Shown here in pieces: positions 1-6,622 of a DNA stretch of 23,424 bases. The DNA is from a virus. The stretch lies in IMG/VR virus record IMGVR_UViG_3300029267_003210, positions 1-23,424 of that record; one strand, written 5' to 3'. The translations under genes and the position numbers were made by a program. The notes beneath the pieces are model-generated. The model was not told the DNA's origin, ran no database searches, and saw only the letters and a list, made by a program, of their open reading frames with translations. Position 1 is the first letter of the stretch, and each line of letters opens with the position of its first letter.

Positions 1-233
1 GGGGCGAAGCCCCGACTATTGAACGGCTTTTTTGCGCGCGTCCTATTATTTTTTGGGGTAAGTAATCCTTGACGCGAAGAGCGCGAGCGCCGTCTGAAGT
101 GAGTAGTCCAACAGTTACGAGGTTTGGACGGCCCGCAAGTGTGGCAAAAGCTATGGAGATGTGTCGTTCGCGCACCACGTGGGCGAGTGGGCGGATTAGC
201 CGAGGGCACGAATATGAGCACGGGTTTTGAAAA
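1..233. other. Leading stretch with no convincing gene
   Basis: I see no convincing gene here. Bases 1-13 form a small perfect stem-loop (GGGGC, loop GAA, GCCCC), but no T-run follows it directly, so I do not call a terminator. A reading frame at 107-199 ends in protein-like residues (…KCGKSYGDVSFAHHVGEWAD) but is closed upstream by TGA and TAG stops and has no start codon. It could be the broken end of a gene or chance in GC-rich DNA. A seven-codon ATG frame at 214-237 ends in an ATGA overlap with the next gene and may be a leader. Confidence 0.4.
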
Positions 234-974
234 ATGAAAAAGGCAAAGAAACCGACCAGGTTGAAGGTTGAAAACGTTGCCATTGGCACGTTAAAGCCCG
301 ACCCCGACAACCCGCGGCGGCATGATGAGCGCAACCTGGAGGCGATTAAGGCGAGCCTGAAGCGGTTCGGGCAGCGCAAGCCGATCGTGGTGGGCAAAGA
401 TGGGGTGGTGCAGGCCGGCAACGGCACATTGGCCGCGGCCAAGGCGCTGCGCTGGAAGACGATTGCGGTGGTGAGATCGCCGCTGGTGGGGGGTGAGGCC
501 CGGAAGTTTGCCATGGCGGACAATCGCACCGGCGAGCTTTCAGACTGGGACATCGAGGCGATGCAGCGGGCCATCGATGAAATGAAGTGTGATCTGGACA
601 AGATCGATATTCCCGGCTTTTGTGGTGACGACCTTCGGTCGGTGATGGAGACGCCTGAACAGTTGACGTTTAGCGGGCCGCCGGAGGCGGTACAAAAAAA
701 CGTTGACGAAATGGAGCGGGTGGCCAAAGAAAGAAAACGGGGCAAGAACGCGGTGGAAGCTAAAGGAGACACGGAACGGTACTTGATTATTGTGTTTGAT
801 GATCGAACTCAGAAAAACGCGATGCTGCAACGATTAAACCTCCCTGATGATGAACGTTATATCGCGGCGTCGATGGTGGACGTCAGGCCGCGATTGTGTG
901 CCAGGCCTTCCGTGGACAAAAAGGGCCGGCGTGTGAAATCGGCCGCCTCACATAAATCGGGGGCTTGTGGATGA
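234..974 (+). CDS. ParB-like nuclease/Srx-fold domain protein (IbrB-like)
   Basis: This 246-aa protein has a ParB N-terminal domain at about residues 15-115. The DNPRR motif (25-29), the AGNGTLAAAKAL segment (61-72) and ADNR (95-98) are the usual landmarks. The remainder, about 120-246, is charged and contains an LIIVFDD…LNLP segment (184-204) often seen in phage ParB-fold proteins. There is no partner ParA, so plasmid-type partitioning is unlikely. In phages such proteins are usually nucleases, NTP-binding regulators or DNA-modification helpers. It is coupled by an ATGA overlap to a PP-loop/PAPS-reductase-like gene, the same pairing as IbrB/IbrA of E. coli prophages. The domain call is firm; the role is inferred. 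Confidence 0.85.
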   Translation: MKKAKKPTRLKVENVAIGTLKPDPDNPRRHDERNLEAIKASLKRFGQRKPIVVGKDGVVQAGNGTLAAAKALRWKTIAVVRSPLVGGEARKFAMADNRTGELSDWDIEAMQRAIDEMKCDLDKIDIPGFCGDDLRSVMETPEQLTFSGPPEAVQKNVDEMERVAKERKRGKNAVEAKGDTERYLIIVFDDRTQKNAMLQRLNLPDDERYIAASMVDVRPRLCARPSVDKKGRRVKSAASHKSGACG

Positions 975-1645
975 ACGACAAACTGGGCAGCGCCATGAAT
1001 TTGCTGCGCCTGGTGCGCTCGTCACATGAGGCGATCGGCGTTGCGGTCAGTTTTGGAAAGGATTCGTTGGTGGTGCTCGATCTGTGCTGCCGCATGTTTG
1101 GGCGGGTGGAAGCTTTTTACATGTATCGCGTGCGGGGGTTGAAGATAGTCCGCAACTGGGCGGATGACGTCTGGCAACGCTATCGGGTTAAGGTATGGAT
1201 GGTTCCGCATTTTGATTTGAGCCGATGTTACCGAAACGCGGTTCTTCAGCCGCACTGGGATGGATTGCATAAGGCCCCGCGAATTACGATGCGGGACGTC
1301 GAAACATATTTTCGGGCCAGGGCGGGCGTTGAGTGGCTCGCTTACGGCTGGCGGCGAAATGATTCCTTTTCGCGGGCGGTCATCATGAAACAGTGCGGGG
1401 GTTATGACCCCGACAGTCGCAGGGTGTTCCCTTTGCGGCGCTGGCGACGAGATGACGTGGTTGGGTATCTAGCCGATCATGGCATTGAGGTTCCTGACGG
1501 TCTGGGTCGCAAAGAGCAGGGAGGGTTGGATTTTCATCCGGGAGCTATCAGCGCACTGCGCCGCGGGCATCCGGAGGATTATGAGCGAGTGGTGCGGGAC
1601 TTTCCTTTTGCAGAAATGCAGCTACGAGGTGATCGGGGACGTTAA
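971..1645 (+). CDS. PP-loop ATPase, PAPS reductase-like (IbrA-like)
   Basis: This 224-aa protein belongs to the phosphoadenosine-phosphosulfate reductase/ATP pyrophosphatase superfamily. The PP-loop is SFGKDS at residues 27-32. A GWRRNDSFSRA segment lies at 126-136 and a PLRRWRRDDVVGYLADHGI segment at 154-172, matching the family pattern of a Pro-Leu…Trp…Asp-Val…Tyr-Leu stretch. The ECGLH-type redox motif of true PAPS reductases is absent, so sulfate assimilation is unlikely. Nucleotide activation, DNA or RNA modification, or an IbrA-like regulatory role fits better. I chose the ATG at 971, inside the ATGA overlap with the ParB-like gene, over the TTG six bases upstream. The last ~98 bases overlap the convergent ASCH gene. 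Confidence 0.8.
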   Translation: MNDKLGSAMNLLRLVRSSHEAIGVAVSFGKDSLVVLDLCCRMFGRVEAFYMYRVRGLKIVRNWADDVWQRYRVKVWMVPHFDLSRCYRNAVLQPHWDGLHKAPRITMRDVETYFRARAGVEWLAYGWRRNDSFSRAVIMKQCGGYDPDSRRVFPLRRWRRDDVVGYLADHGIEVPDGLGRKEQGGLDFHPGAISALRRGHPEDYERVVRDFPFAEMQLRGDRGR

Positions 1646-1979
1646 ACAGCGACAGGCGACCTTGAAACATGATCGGCTCAGAAAGGGGTCGCGGGTGGGT
1701 GAGAATCCAACACCAGGGGCCTTCGGCGAACGGCAGCCGCGGGGCGCGGGCAATGGGCAGACAATCTGAGAGGGTGACGACGCCGATGAGCCCGCCGAAG
1801 ACGAGCTTGGATGGTGGGTCAAGGCCCGGAAGATGAATTCGGGCAAGAGTGCTTCGATTGCGGCCGGCGTGGATGAGTAGGTCGCCGCGATACTTGGTGG
1901 GCCAGGATCGGTTCTCGACCGCTTTGCGGCCGGCCATGATTGCCCAGGCCCAGGGTTGATGGATGGAGAGTGCTTTCAT
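1548..1979 (-). CDS. ASCH domain protein
   Basis: This 143-aa minus-strand protein has an N-terminal ASCH domain: SIHQPWAWAI (5-14), ENRSWPTKYRGDLLIHAG (22-39), and a later GVVTLSDC…GPWCWIL stretch. ASCH domains are PUA-like beta-barrels that bind RNA or nucleotides; some are amidohydrolases acting on modified nucleosides. The family consensus begins at this ATG, preceded by AGAGG only two bases away. A TTG at 2015 would add 12 residues and has a stronger Shine-Dalgarno (AAAGGAGG, 2024-2031) ten bases upstream, so the start is undecided. The gene converges on the PAPS-like gene and overlaps its 3' end. Together with the ParB-like gene they look like an accessory nucleotide or nucleic-acid module. 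Confidence 0.8.
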   Translation of the reverse strand: MKALSIHQPWAWAIMAGRKAVENRSWPTKYRGDLLIHAGRNRSTLARIHLPGLDPPSKLVFGGLIGVVTLSDCLPIARAPRLPFAEGPWCWILTHPRPLSEPIMFQGRLSLFNVPDHLVAAFLQKESPAPLAHNPPDARGAVR

Positions 1980-1986
1980 GGCCTCT

Positions 1987-2015
1987 AGTTTAGTGGCGAT
2001 AATTGGTGGTGTCAA
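1987..2015 (-). promoter_or_regulatory. Candidate sigma70 promoter for the ASCH gene
   Basis: On the minus strand a perfect -35 TTGACA (2015-2010) is separated by exactly 17 nt from TAAACT (1992-1987), a 4/6 match to the -10 box. The predicted transcript would begin almost at the ATG at 1979 and so be nearly leaderless. If the TTG start at 2015 is used instead, this match lies inside the coding sequence and is fortuitous. Confidence 0.35.
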
Positions 2016-2036
2016 GTGGTTTGTGCCTCCTTTTAT

Positions 2037-2059
2037 AACCCTTTGTGGGACAAGGGGTT
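2037..2059. promoter_or_regulatory. Stem-loop in the divergent ASCH/terminase intergenic region
   Basis: AACCCTTTG (2037-2045) pairs with CAAGGGGTT (2051-2059) across a 5-nt loop (TGGGA), a 9-bp stem with one G-U pair on the plus strand. No T-run follows on either strand, so a simple intrinsic terminator is not supported. It lies 18 bases before the small terminase start, so it could be part of that gene's leader or an operator. Confidence 0.35.
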
Positions 2060-2077
2060 ACGTGGAGTTGCGTGGCC

Positions 2078-2716
2078 ATGGGTAATCGCGGTCCGGTGGC
2101 CAAGGCGGCGGACCTGCGGCTGGCTGAGCGGGCCCTAAAAAAACAACAGGCCGGTCAGGAGCCGACCACGCGCGAGCAGGCGGCGTTGGACCGCGTGCGG
2201 GCGATTCGCGAGGAGCAGCAGCGATGGGAACATTACGAACGGATCCCCAAGAGTTACTGGGTAAAAATGTCGGGCCGGCAGGTCAAGGTTATCAACGAAC
2301 AGGCGCGGCGCTATGGCATTCCGTTCGATGGAGAGCGCGAAGGAAAAAAATCGTTTGTCAACCTGCCGGCCGTCGTCGAGTCCATACACGACTTTCTGGT
2401 AGCCAACGCGCGGCGATTGGCAAGAAAAGATGATGACGGCGGCCATGATTCGTACGACCATTGGAAGAAGGAAAACGAGAAGGCCAAAGCGCAGCGCAAC
2501 CAGCGGCGCAATGAGCTGGAGGCAGGGCGAGTTATCACCCGGGAAGAGCATGATCAGCAGATCGATCGGTTGTGCGGGGCGTTTCGGGCGGCGCTGCTGC
2601 AGGCCCCACAGGAGGTGGGGCCGAAGCTGGCCCGTAAAACCGCTCGTCAGGCCCAGAAAGCATTGACGACGTGGGCCAATAAGGTAGTGGATTCGTTTTT
2701 CGGTAAACCGCAGTAA
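2078..2716 (+). CDS. terS: Phage terminase small subunit (Nu1-like)
   Basis: This 212-aa charged protein should recognise phage DNA for packaging. Residues 57-110 contain a helix-turn-helix-like stretch (SGRQVKVINEQARRYGI, 65-81, then LPAVVESIHDFL, 96-107), the pattern I associate with Nu1-type small terminases. The C-terminal half is helical and rich in Arg, Lys and Gln (for example EEHDQQIDRLCGAFRAAL), suited to oligomerising and binding the large subunit. I chose ATG 2078, which follows GGAG at ten bases, over the GTG at 2045. The large terminase is about 490 bp downstream with two small ORFs between. The call rests on the HTH pattern and position. Confidence 0.75.
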   Translation: MGNRGPVAKAADLRLAERALKKQQAGQEPTTREQAALDRVRAIREEQQRWEHYERIPKSYWVKMSGRQVKVINEQARRYGIPFDGEREGKKSFVNLPAVVESIHDFLVANARRLARKDDDGGHDSYDHWKKENEKAKAQRNQRRNELEAGRVITREEHDQQIDRLCGAFRAALLQAPQEVGPKLARKTARQAQKALTTWANKVVDSFFGKPQ

Positions 2717-2724
2717 GGAAACCG

Positions 2725-2979
2725 ATGTTGGGCCATGACTGTGGGCGAAAACATCGACGAGGCCGGCGGCCGGTGACCGAACGGCTGAAAGAGCGGTCCA
2801 CGGCCGAGTTGGTCGGCGTGCTGTGGGGATTGTTCGCGTCAATCGAAATAGCCCCGGAAAGGCGGGTTGAGTTTGCCCAACGTGGCCGGGCAGTGGTAGA
2901 GGAACTGACGAGGCGGCTGGGAATTGCCCGCAAGACGCGGACTAAAGGAGTGAAGGTGGTGGGTGATGAAAAGTCGTGA
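2725..2979 (+). CDS. Small hypothetical protein between the terminase genes
   Basis: This 84-aa basic protein is not recognised. It starts nine bases after the small terminase stop, with AAGGA before its ATG, so it is in the same transcription unit. The N-terminus is rich in His, Arg and Lys; residues 18-65 look like two amphipathic helices (STAELVGVLWGLFASIEI, then RAVVEELTRRLGI); the C-terminus is lysine-rich. A head-assembly or packaging helper role is possible from location only. Its 3' end overlaps the following 58-aa ORF by 14 bases. Confidence 0.6.
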   Translation: MLGHDCGRKHRRGRRPVTERLKERSTAELVGVLWGLFASIEIAPERRVEFAQRGRAVVEELTRRLGIARKTRTKGVKVVGDEKS

Positions 2980-3142
2980 AGCGGCAAAGGGTCACGACGA
3001 GCAGAGTTGGACGACGGGCTGGCGGCGGGTGCTGGCGGTATTCAAAAACCGCACTGGCTTAGGTAAGCGAGTGAAGCGGGCCATGAATAAACGACAGCGG
3101 CGAAAGGTAAAGCGAATAATTGAACACGGGCAAGATGATTGA
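2966..3142 (+). CDS. Very small basic protein (58 aa)
   Basis: A complete ATG-to-TGA frame of 58 codons starts 14 bases inside the preceding gene. It encodes a strongly basic peptide beginning MKSREAAKGHDEQSWTTGWR, with clusters of Lys/Arg around residues 34-50 (GKRVKRAMNKRQRRKVKR). GGTGG lies upstream of the start. The tight overlap, the Shine-Dalgarno-like sequence and the lack of any other gene in 2980-3203 support real coding. The family is unknown; the charge suggests nucleic-acid binding. It may be missed by callers with a 60-aa cutoff. Confidence 0.5.
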   Translation: MKSREAAKGHDEQSWTTGWRRVLAVFKNRTGLGKRVKRAMNKRQRRKVKRIIEHGQDD

Positions 3143-3163
3143 ATCTATGAAGATGACGAAGAT

Positions 3164-3190
3164 GATTTAGATTTAAGAATTTGAGATTTG
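3164..3190 (+). repeat. Degenerate AT-rich repeat tract before the large terminase
   Basis: The GATTTAG-ATTTAAGAATTTGAGATTTG tract belongs to the same family as the AT-rich spacer module (GATTTAAGATT…GATTTCAG) in the larger composite repeats. Here it stands alone, without the ACAAGAT arms, between the 58-aa ORF and the large terminase. Confidence 0.5.
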
Positions 3191-3203
3191 TGAGTGGTCA
3201 AGG

Positions 3204-5267
3204 ATGACCGTGGTTGCTGACATATTAGTGATTCCCGAAAAGGTGCGTTCGCGACACCGTCGCCGTCGGCCGCTTTCGGTTCGGGCGTGGGCTGAACGTC
3301 ATCTGCGGGTGGTTGATGGGCCGTTAGTGCCGGACGGGGTGAAATCGGTTCCGTGGTCGGCCGAAACGTTTCCGCTGCAATCGGCGGTGATGGACGCGAT
3401 CGAGGATACGCGGTGGGCTAAGGTGGTATTGATGACCGCACCACAGGCGTTCGGCAAAACCGAATGCGCGGCCAAGCCGGTTTTATTGCACGGGATCGAG
3501 CACCGCCGGGCACCCGTGGTGTACGTGGCCGCGAACCAGGACCTGGCTAACGCGCAGTACAAGGACAAGATCAAACCGGCGATTGAGCAGAATCCGATCA
3601 CGGCTGAACTGCTATTCGACAACGTAGATCTAGGGGGCAACCGGTTGCACCGCACGTACACGAATGGTGCGGTGATGCACGTGTTGGGCGCGGAGAGCGT
3701 GGGAAACCTGTCCGGCAAAACCGCGCCGATCATCGTGTGTGACGACGTGCAAGCTTACCCATCGAGTTTGCCGGGCTTCGGCCATCCGGCGGACTACGCG
3801 ATGACGCGGACGGGGGCGTATCCGGCGGACCAGACCACCGTCGTCTGTATCGGCACCGCGGGAACGGTGCTGGATTGGCTGTGGCGAACGTTGCGGCGGT
3901 CGGCGTTTTTCTGCCCGTTTGTGCCCTGTCTGGCATGCGAGACGTATCAGTTGCTGGAGTTCGACCGGCTGCGGTTTGACGATCAGGATCCGGAAGCGGC
4001 GATCTCCGAAACGACACTGACGTGCGCTAACCCCAGGTGTGATCATGCAATCGAGTTTGACGAACTGCCGGAGATGCTCGAGCGCCATGCGTGGGTGTCG
4101 ATGCCCGAGAGTGATAAGTGGGTGACCGAACCGGACGCCGGCGGCGTTACGGTGGACCCGCAAGAGGCGGACATATATCCGCAAACGCCGCGCAATACGA
4201 ACGTGGCGGGTTTTTGGTGCAACGCCCTGTATTGGCCGTGGGGGCGGACGTGGGGTCAGCATGCGGTGGAACTGATCGAGCGGCGGGGCGACCCCGACAA
4301 GATGCAGGATCATCAGCAGAACTTCCGCGTGGTGCCGTATGAAGAACCGAAACTTGATGAAGATGCTTTGAGCCCTGATGACGTTAAGGCCCGGGCGCTG
4401 ACGGGTCATCATTGGAAGTCGATACCCGTCGACGCCGGGGTGCATGAAGGTGAAGGCGTGGTGATCGTCACCTCCGACGTGCAGGCGGGGTACGTGTGGT
4501 ATCTGGTGTGGGCGTGGCATCTGGCGACGGCGACGGCCTGGCTGATCGAGTGCGGGCGGATTGGCAAGCGGATCGATCCGAAAGAGTTTCCCAATAAACG
4601 TGAACGCAAGCGGGCGTGGCGGGTAGGGATCTCGATGGCTTTGGAAAAGTTGTGGGTCAAGGAAAGCAATGGCTGGTCGGTAATCCAAAAAGACGGCGTG
4701 CTGGTAGCAACGGTGAAGGCGGCGCGGTGCCTGATAGATTGCGGGTTCGAGCGAGAGGAAGTGCAACTGGCCTGTAAGCGATTTAACGGCGGTATATGGA
4801 AGGGTAAATGGCTTCCGGCCGAAGGGAGCCAGGCGCTGGCCCGGTCCCGAGTGCCGGTGTGGCCGGGGATCAATAAGGGGACGATCGAAAAGAAAACGCG
4901 GCGCCGATATTGGGAGATCAATACTAATCGGGCCAAGTTGTATCTGCGGAATCTGTTCGCGATCCCGCCGGGCGAGCCGGGAGCGCTGAACCTTCCTCCG
5001 GATATGCCGGCCCAGCCACGGGAGTGGTTCGCCAAACAGATGTGCGCGGAGGAGTGGGACGACGGCAAGGGTAAATGGGTGAAGGTGTCGGGTGAGAACC
5101 ATCTGCTGGACTGCGCGGCCGAACAGATCGCCGGGGCGATCTGCTGTGAGGTGAAGGCGAAATGGTCGACGGGCCTGGTCGGCGGCGAAGATGACGAGAG
5201 TGGCGACCGGTCCGCGGTGGTGACGGACTGGTTCAAGCGGCAAAAAGAAAAACGGAATCGAGGATGA
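3204..5267 (+). CDS. terL: Phage terminase large subunit, GpA family
   Basis: This 687-aa packaging motor has an N-terminal ATPase and a C-terminal endonuclease, as in lambda gpA. The Walker A region is APQAFGKTE (79-87), the deviant GpA form. Walker B is IIVCDDVQAYP (176-186), with Asp where many relatives carry Glu as the catalytic acid. A Cys-rich insert follows the ATPase (CPFVPCLAC at 237-245; CANPRC at 274-279), probably zinc-binding. The nuclease begins near VTSDVQAGY (422-430), D425 being the likely first metal ligand. Length is normal for the family. The start is preceded by GGTCAAGG, the same bases that precede the portal start at 8075. An isolated repeat tract lies just upstream. 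Confidence 0.95.
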   Translation: MTVVADILVIPEKVRSRHRRRRPLSVRAWAERHLRVVDGPLVPDGVKSVPWSAETFPLQSAVMDAIEDTRWAKVVLMTAPQAFGKTECAAKPVLLHGIEHRRAPVVYVAANQDLANAQYKDKIKPAIEQNPITAELLFDNVDLGGNRLHRTYTNGAVMHVLGAESVGNLSGKTAPIIVCDDVQAYPSSLPGFGHPADYAMTRTGAYPADQTTVVCIGTAGTVLDWLWRTLRRSAFFCPFVPCLACETYQLLEFDRLRFDDQDPEAAISETTLTCANPRCDHAIEFDELPEMLERHAWVSMPESDKWVTEPDAGGVTVDPQEADIYPQTPRNTNVAGFWCNALYWPWGRTWGQHAVELIERRGDPDKMQDHQQNFRVVPYEEPKLDEDALSPDDVKARALTGHHWKSIPVDAGVHEGEGVVIVTSDVQAGYVWYLVWAWHLATATAWLIECGRIGKRIDPKEFPNKRERKRAWRVGISMALEKLWVKESNGWSVIQKDGVLVATVKAARCLIDCGFEREEVQLACKRFNGGIWKGKWLPAEGSQALARSRVPVWPGINKGTIEKKTRRRYWEINTNRAKLYLRNLFAIPPGEPGALNLPPDMPAQPREWFAKQMCAEEWDDGKGKWVKVSGENHLLDCAAEQIAGAICCEVKAKWSTGLVGGEDDESGDRSAVVTDWFKRQKEKRNRG

Positions 5268-5270
5268 ATG

Positions 5271-5377
5271 CGGATTTCAGATTAAGAATTTGAGATTACA
5301 GATTTGAGATTTCAGAATCTTGTTAATCATGTAAATCATGTCTACTTCGGTTTTTGAATAGACGGGATTAACAAGAT
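5271..5377. repeat. Composite hairpin repeat, copy 1
   Basis: An AT-rich tract (5271-5316) leads into the left arm (5317-5342; ATCTTGT, ATCATGT, ATCATGTC units in about 10-nt steps), a T-rich loop, and a shortened right arm (5361-5377; GACGGGATTAACAAGAT). The arms are imperfect inverted repeats. The copy fills the gap between the large terminase and the zinc-ribbon gene and ends just before that gene's GAGGG ribosome binding site. Confidence 0.85.
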
Positions 5378-5392
5378 AAAGAGGGCTTTGGT

Positions 5393-5728
5393 TTGTTTGG
5401 TTTGCGGCGGGTAACGGGACCGGTGTGTCCAACGTGTGGGTGTGAGCATACTATCGTGCTCAGCCGGGCGAGGCGATGGGGCAAGCTGGCCCAGCGGAGG
5501 CAGTGCCGGTACTGCGGGCGGGTGTTTACGGTCGCCGACCAGGCCAAGGACGAAACGCAAGCCCGGCGCCGGGCGGACAACGAACCCGACCCCGTAGTCT
5601 ATCACGTCGTCCGGTGCCCGAAATGTGGCAGCGCGGACACGTGTGTCACCACAACTCGCCGCCCGGTCCGCCATCACAAGTGCCGCAACCCGGCGTGCGG
5701 GCATCGGTTTAAGAGTCGGGAGGGGTAA
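5393..5728 (+). CDS. Tandem zinc-ribbon protein
   Basis: This 111-aa basic protein has two zinc ribbons: CPTC (about 12-15) with CRYC (38-41), and CPKC (75-78) with CRNPAC (96-101). The second ends in GHRFKSREG, like the finger of Ogr/Delta-type late activators or the N-terminal ribbon of NrdR. I infer DNA or RNA binding, possibly a late transcription activator; phage Mu Com is another analog. The start is a TTG at 5393, seven bases after GAGGG, chosen because no ATG lies in frame near it. It follows repeat copy 1 and its stop abuts the convergent gene's stop, so it belongs to the accessory insert rather than the head operon. Confidence 0.7.
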   Translation: MFGLRRVTGPVCPTCGCEHTIVLSRARRWGKLAQRRQCRYCGRVFTVADQAKDETQARRRADNEPDPVVYHVVRCPKCGSADTCVTTTRRPVRHHKCRNPACGHRFKSREG

Positions 5729-6031
5729 TTATTGTTTTTGGGCGCGGAGACGGCGGCGGCGGCACTTGACTGATTCGCGGGATCGGCCGATCTTTTTGGC
5801 GATCTGACGCAACGTTAGATCGTTACGCATGGCCCACCTGTCATCTCGCGCGGTGTAGTTTGCTTCGGGATAGTAGGCCGGAATGGCGCGAGATTTTCGC
5901 TCGGCTTGTACCGCTCGATAGGTGCGGCCGAGTTTTTTGGCGACCACGTGGTCGGGTGCGGTGCCGAGTAGTTTGATCTCGCGCTTGGATCTCCAGGGCT
6001 TACCATGATTTTTGGGTTTGCTTTTGGCCAT
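5729..6031 (-). CDS. Double helix-turn-helix (SANT/Myb-like) small protein
   Basis: This 100-aa very basic protein has two similar helical DNA-binding units: residues 12-50 (KPWRSKREIKLLGTAPDHVV, then AKKLGRTYRAVQAERKSRAI) and 64-96 (DDRWAMRNDLTLRQIAKKIG, then RSRESVKCRRRRL). Each carries the 'xxIAKKLGRTxxxVxxRR' signature of SANT/HTH units found in phage and mobile-element regulators and homing-endonuclease tails. No nuclease domain is present. It is the last gene of the minus-strand cassette, with repeat copy 2 in the 79 bases between it and the gene before. Its stop directly abuts the zinc-ribbon gene's stop. Confidence 0.65.
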   Translation of the reverse strand: MAKSKPKNHGKPWRSKREIKLLGTAPDHVVAKKLGRTYRAVQAERKSRAIPAYYPEANYTARDDRWAMRNDLTLRQIAKKIGRSRESVKCRRRRLRAQKQ

Positions 6032-6041
6032 GATTCACTTT

Positions 6042-6117
6042 TTTTGAATGGACATGATTAACAAGATTTACAAGATGGGCAGAACGGCAAAGGCTGTTTA
6101 ATCTTGTCAATCATGTC
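6042..6117. repeat. Composite hairpin repeat, copy 2 (arms in permuted order)
   Basis: On the plus strand the right-type arm comes first (GACATGATTAACAAGAT units, 6051-6076), then an 18-nt GC-richer spacer, then a short left-type arm (ATCTTGTCAATCATGTC, 6101-6117). The hairpin is therefore turned inside out compared with most other copies. Its last bases encode the C-terminus and TGA stop of the minus-strand gene at 6111-6326. Confidence 0.75.
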
Positions 6118-6326
6118 GAGAAATTCTCCCTTTCTTTGGCCTCTTGTATTACGCGATCAAGGTGTGCTTCGGCTGCATCGAGTTGCGGGAACACACCTGC
6201 AGTCCGTACACCCGCTGTAGCGGCGCTACGAAGCCATCGTCGAACACGGGCTTGCCGATAAATGAGATCTTTATGGGGCGCGCCTTTAATCATCTCACAG
6301 CCCCGTATCACGTCATATGCCGTCAT
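6111..6326 (-). CDS. Small hypothetical protein, minus-strand cassette gene 4
   Basis: This 71-aa protein starts MTAYDVIRGCEMIKGAPHKD and is unrecognised. The ATG at 6326 is chosen because GAGGA precedes it at about seven bases and because it overlaps the upstream gene's end by 14 bases; a longer frame to 6383 lacks such support. Residues 40-71 are helical (LDAAEAHLDRVIQEAKERE). The last residues (S-T-stop) and the stop codon come from repeat copy 2, which suggests that repeat insertion trimmed or replaced the original C-terminus. Confidence 0.6.
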   Translation of the reverse strand: MTAYDVIRGCEMIKGAPHKDLIYRQARVRRWLRSAATAGVRTAGVFPQLDAAEAHLDRVIQEAKERENFST

Positions 6327-6600
6327 CGTATTTCCTCGCTTTCGTAGCCGCCCGCATTTCCCTGCCCCGAGCTTCGGCGGCATCTAATTTCAGTTGCCAC
6401 CGCAAATCACTTTTTGGCGGCAGCGTTTCGGTGGCGCCTTCCAGCCGCAAGCGCGCGGCCAATGTCCCTACCAGCCGTTTTTCGAGCGAGTCAATCCAAG
6501 TTTGGGCAACGTCGCCATGCTGACCCGCTGTCGCCTTAACCGCCTCGCGAAAGCAGGCATGTATAGTAGGCTCGCTAAACCACTGTTGGTTGTGGGCCAT
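6313..6600 (-). CDS. Small hypothetical protein, minus-strand cassette gene 3
   Basis: This 95-aa protein begins MAHNQQWFSEPTIHACFREA and is unrecognised. GGAGA lies about nine bases upstream of the ATG at 6600, which I prefer to an upstream start at 6633. It appears all-helical with a charged C-terminal helix (LKLDAAEARGREMRAATKAR). It follows the 6623-6931 gene after 22 bases and overlaps the next gene by 14 bases, a translationally coupled arrangement. Confidence 0.6.
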   Translation of the reverse strand: MAHNQQWFSEPTIHACFREAVKATAGQHGDVAQTWIDSLEKRLVGTLAARLRLEGATETLPPKSDLRWQLKLDAAEARGREMRAATKARKYDDGI

Positions 6601-6622
6601 TATATTTTTCTCCAGGTGCGTG

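Noticed and set aside
1-13. GGGGC-GAA-GCCCC as a terminator
   Set aside because: The stem is only 5 bp and the next T-run begins about 15 bases later.
107-199. Peptide …KCGKSYGDVSFAHHVGEWAD as a gene
   Set aside because: Protein-like, but no start codon and two in-frame stops upstream; could be a gene remnant, so I only mention it.
234-974. ParB-like gene as a plasmid or chromosome partition protein
   Set aside because: No ParA partner or parS-like sites are visible, and it is paired with a PP-loop gene instead.
3630-5243. Long minus-strand open frame (537 aa) across the large terminase
   Set aside because: It is the antisense shadow of a GC-rich gene: it is low-complexity (Arg, His, Pro-rich) and has no family motif, while the plus strand carries all terminase motifs.
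5317-5377. Repeat hairpins as ordinary Rho-independent terminators
   Set aside because: Arms are AT-rich and imperfect and no T-run follows the right arm; T-runs are in the loop. A termination or processing role remains possible but not the standard type.
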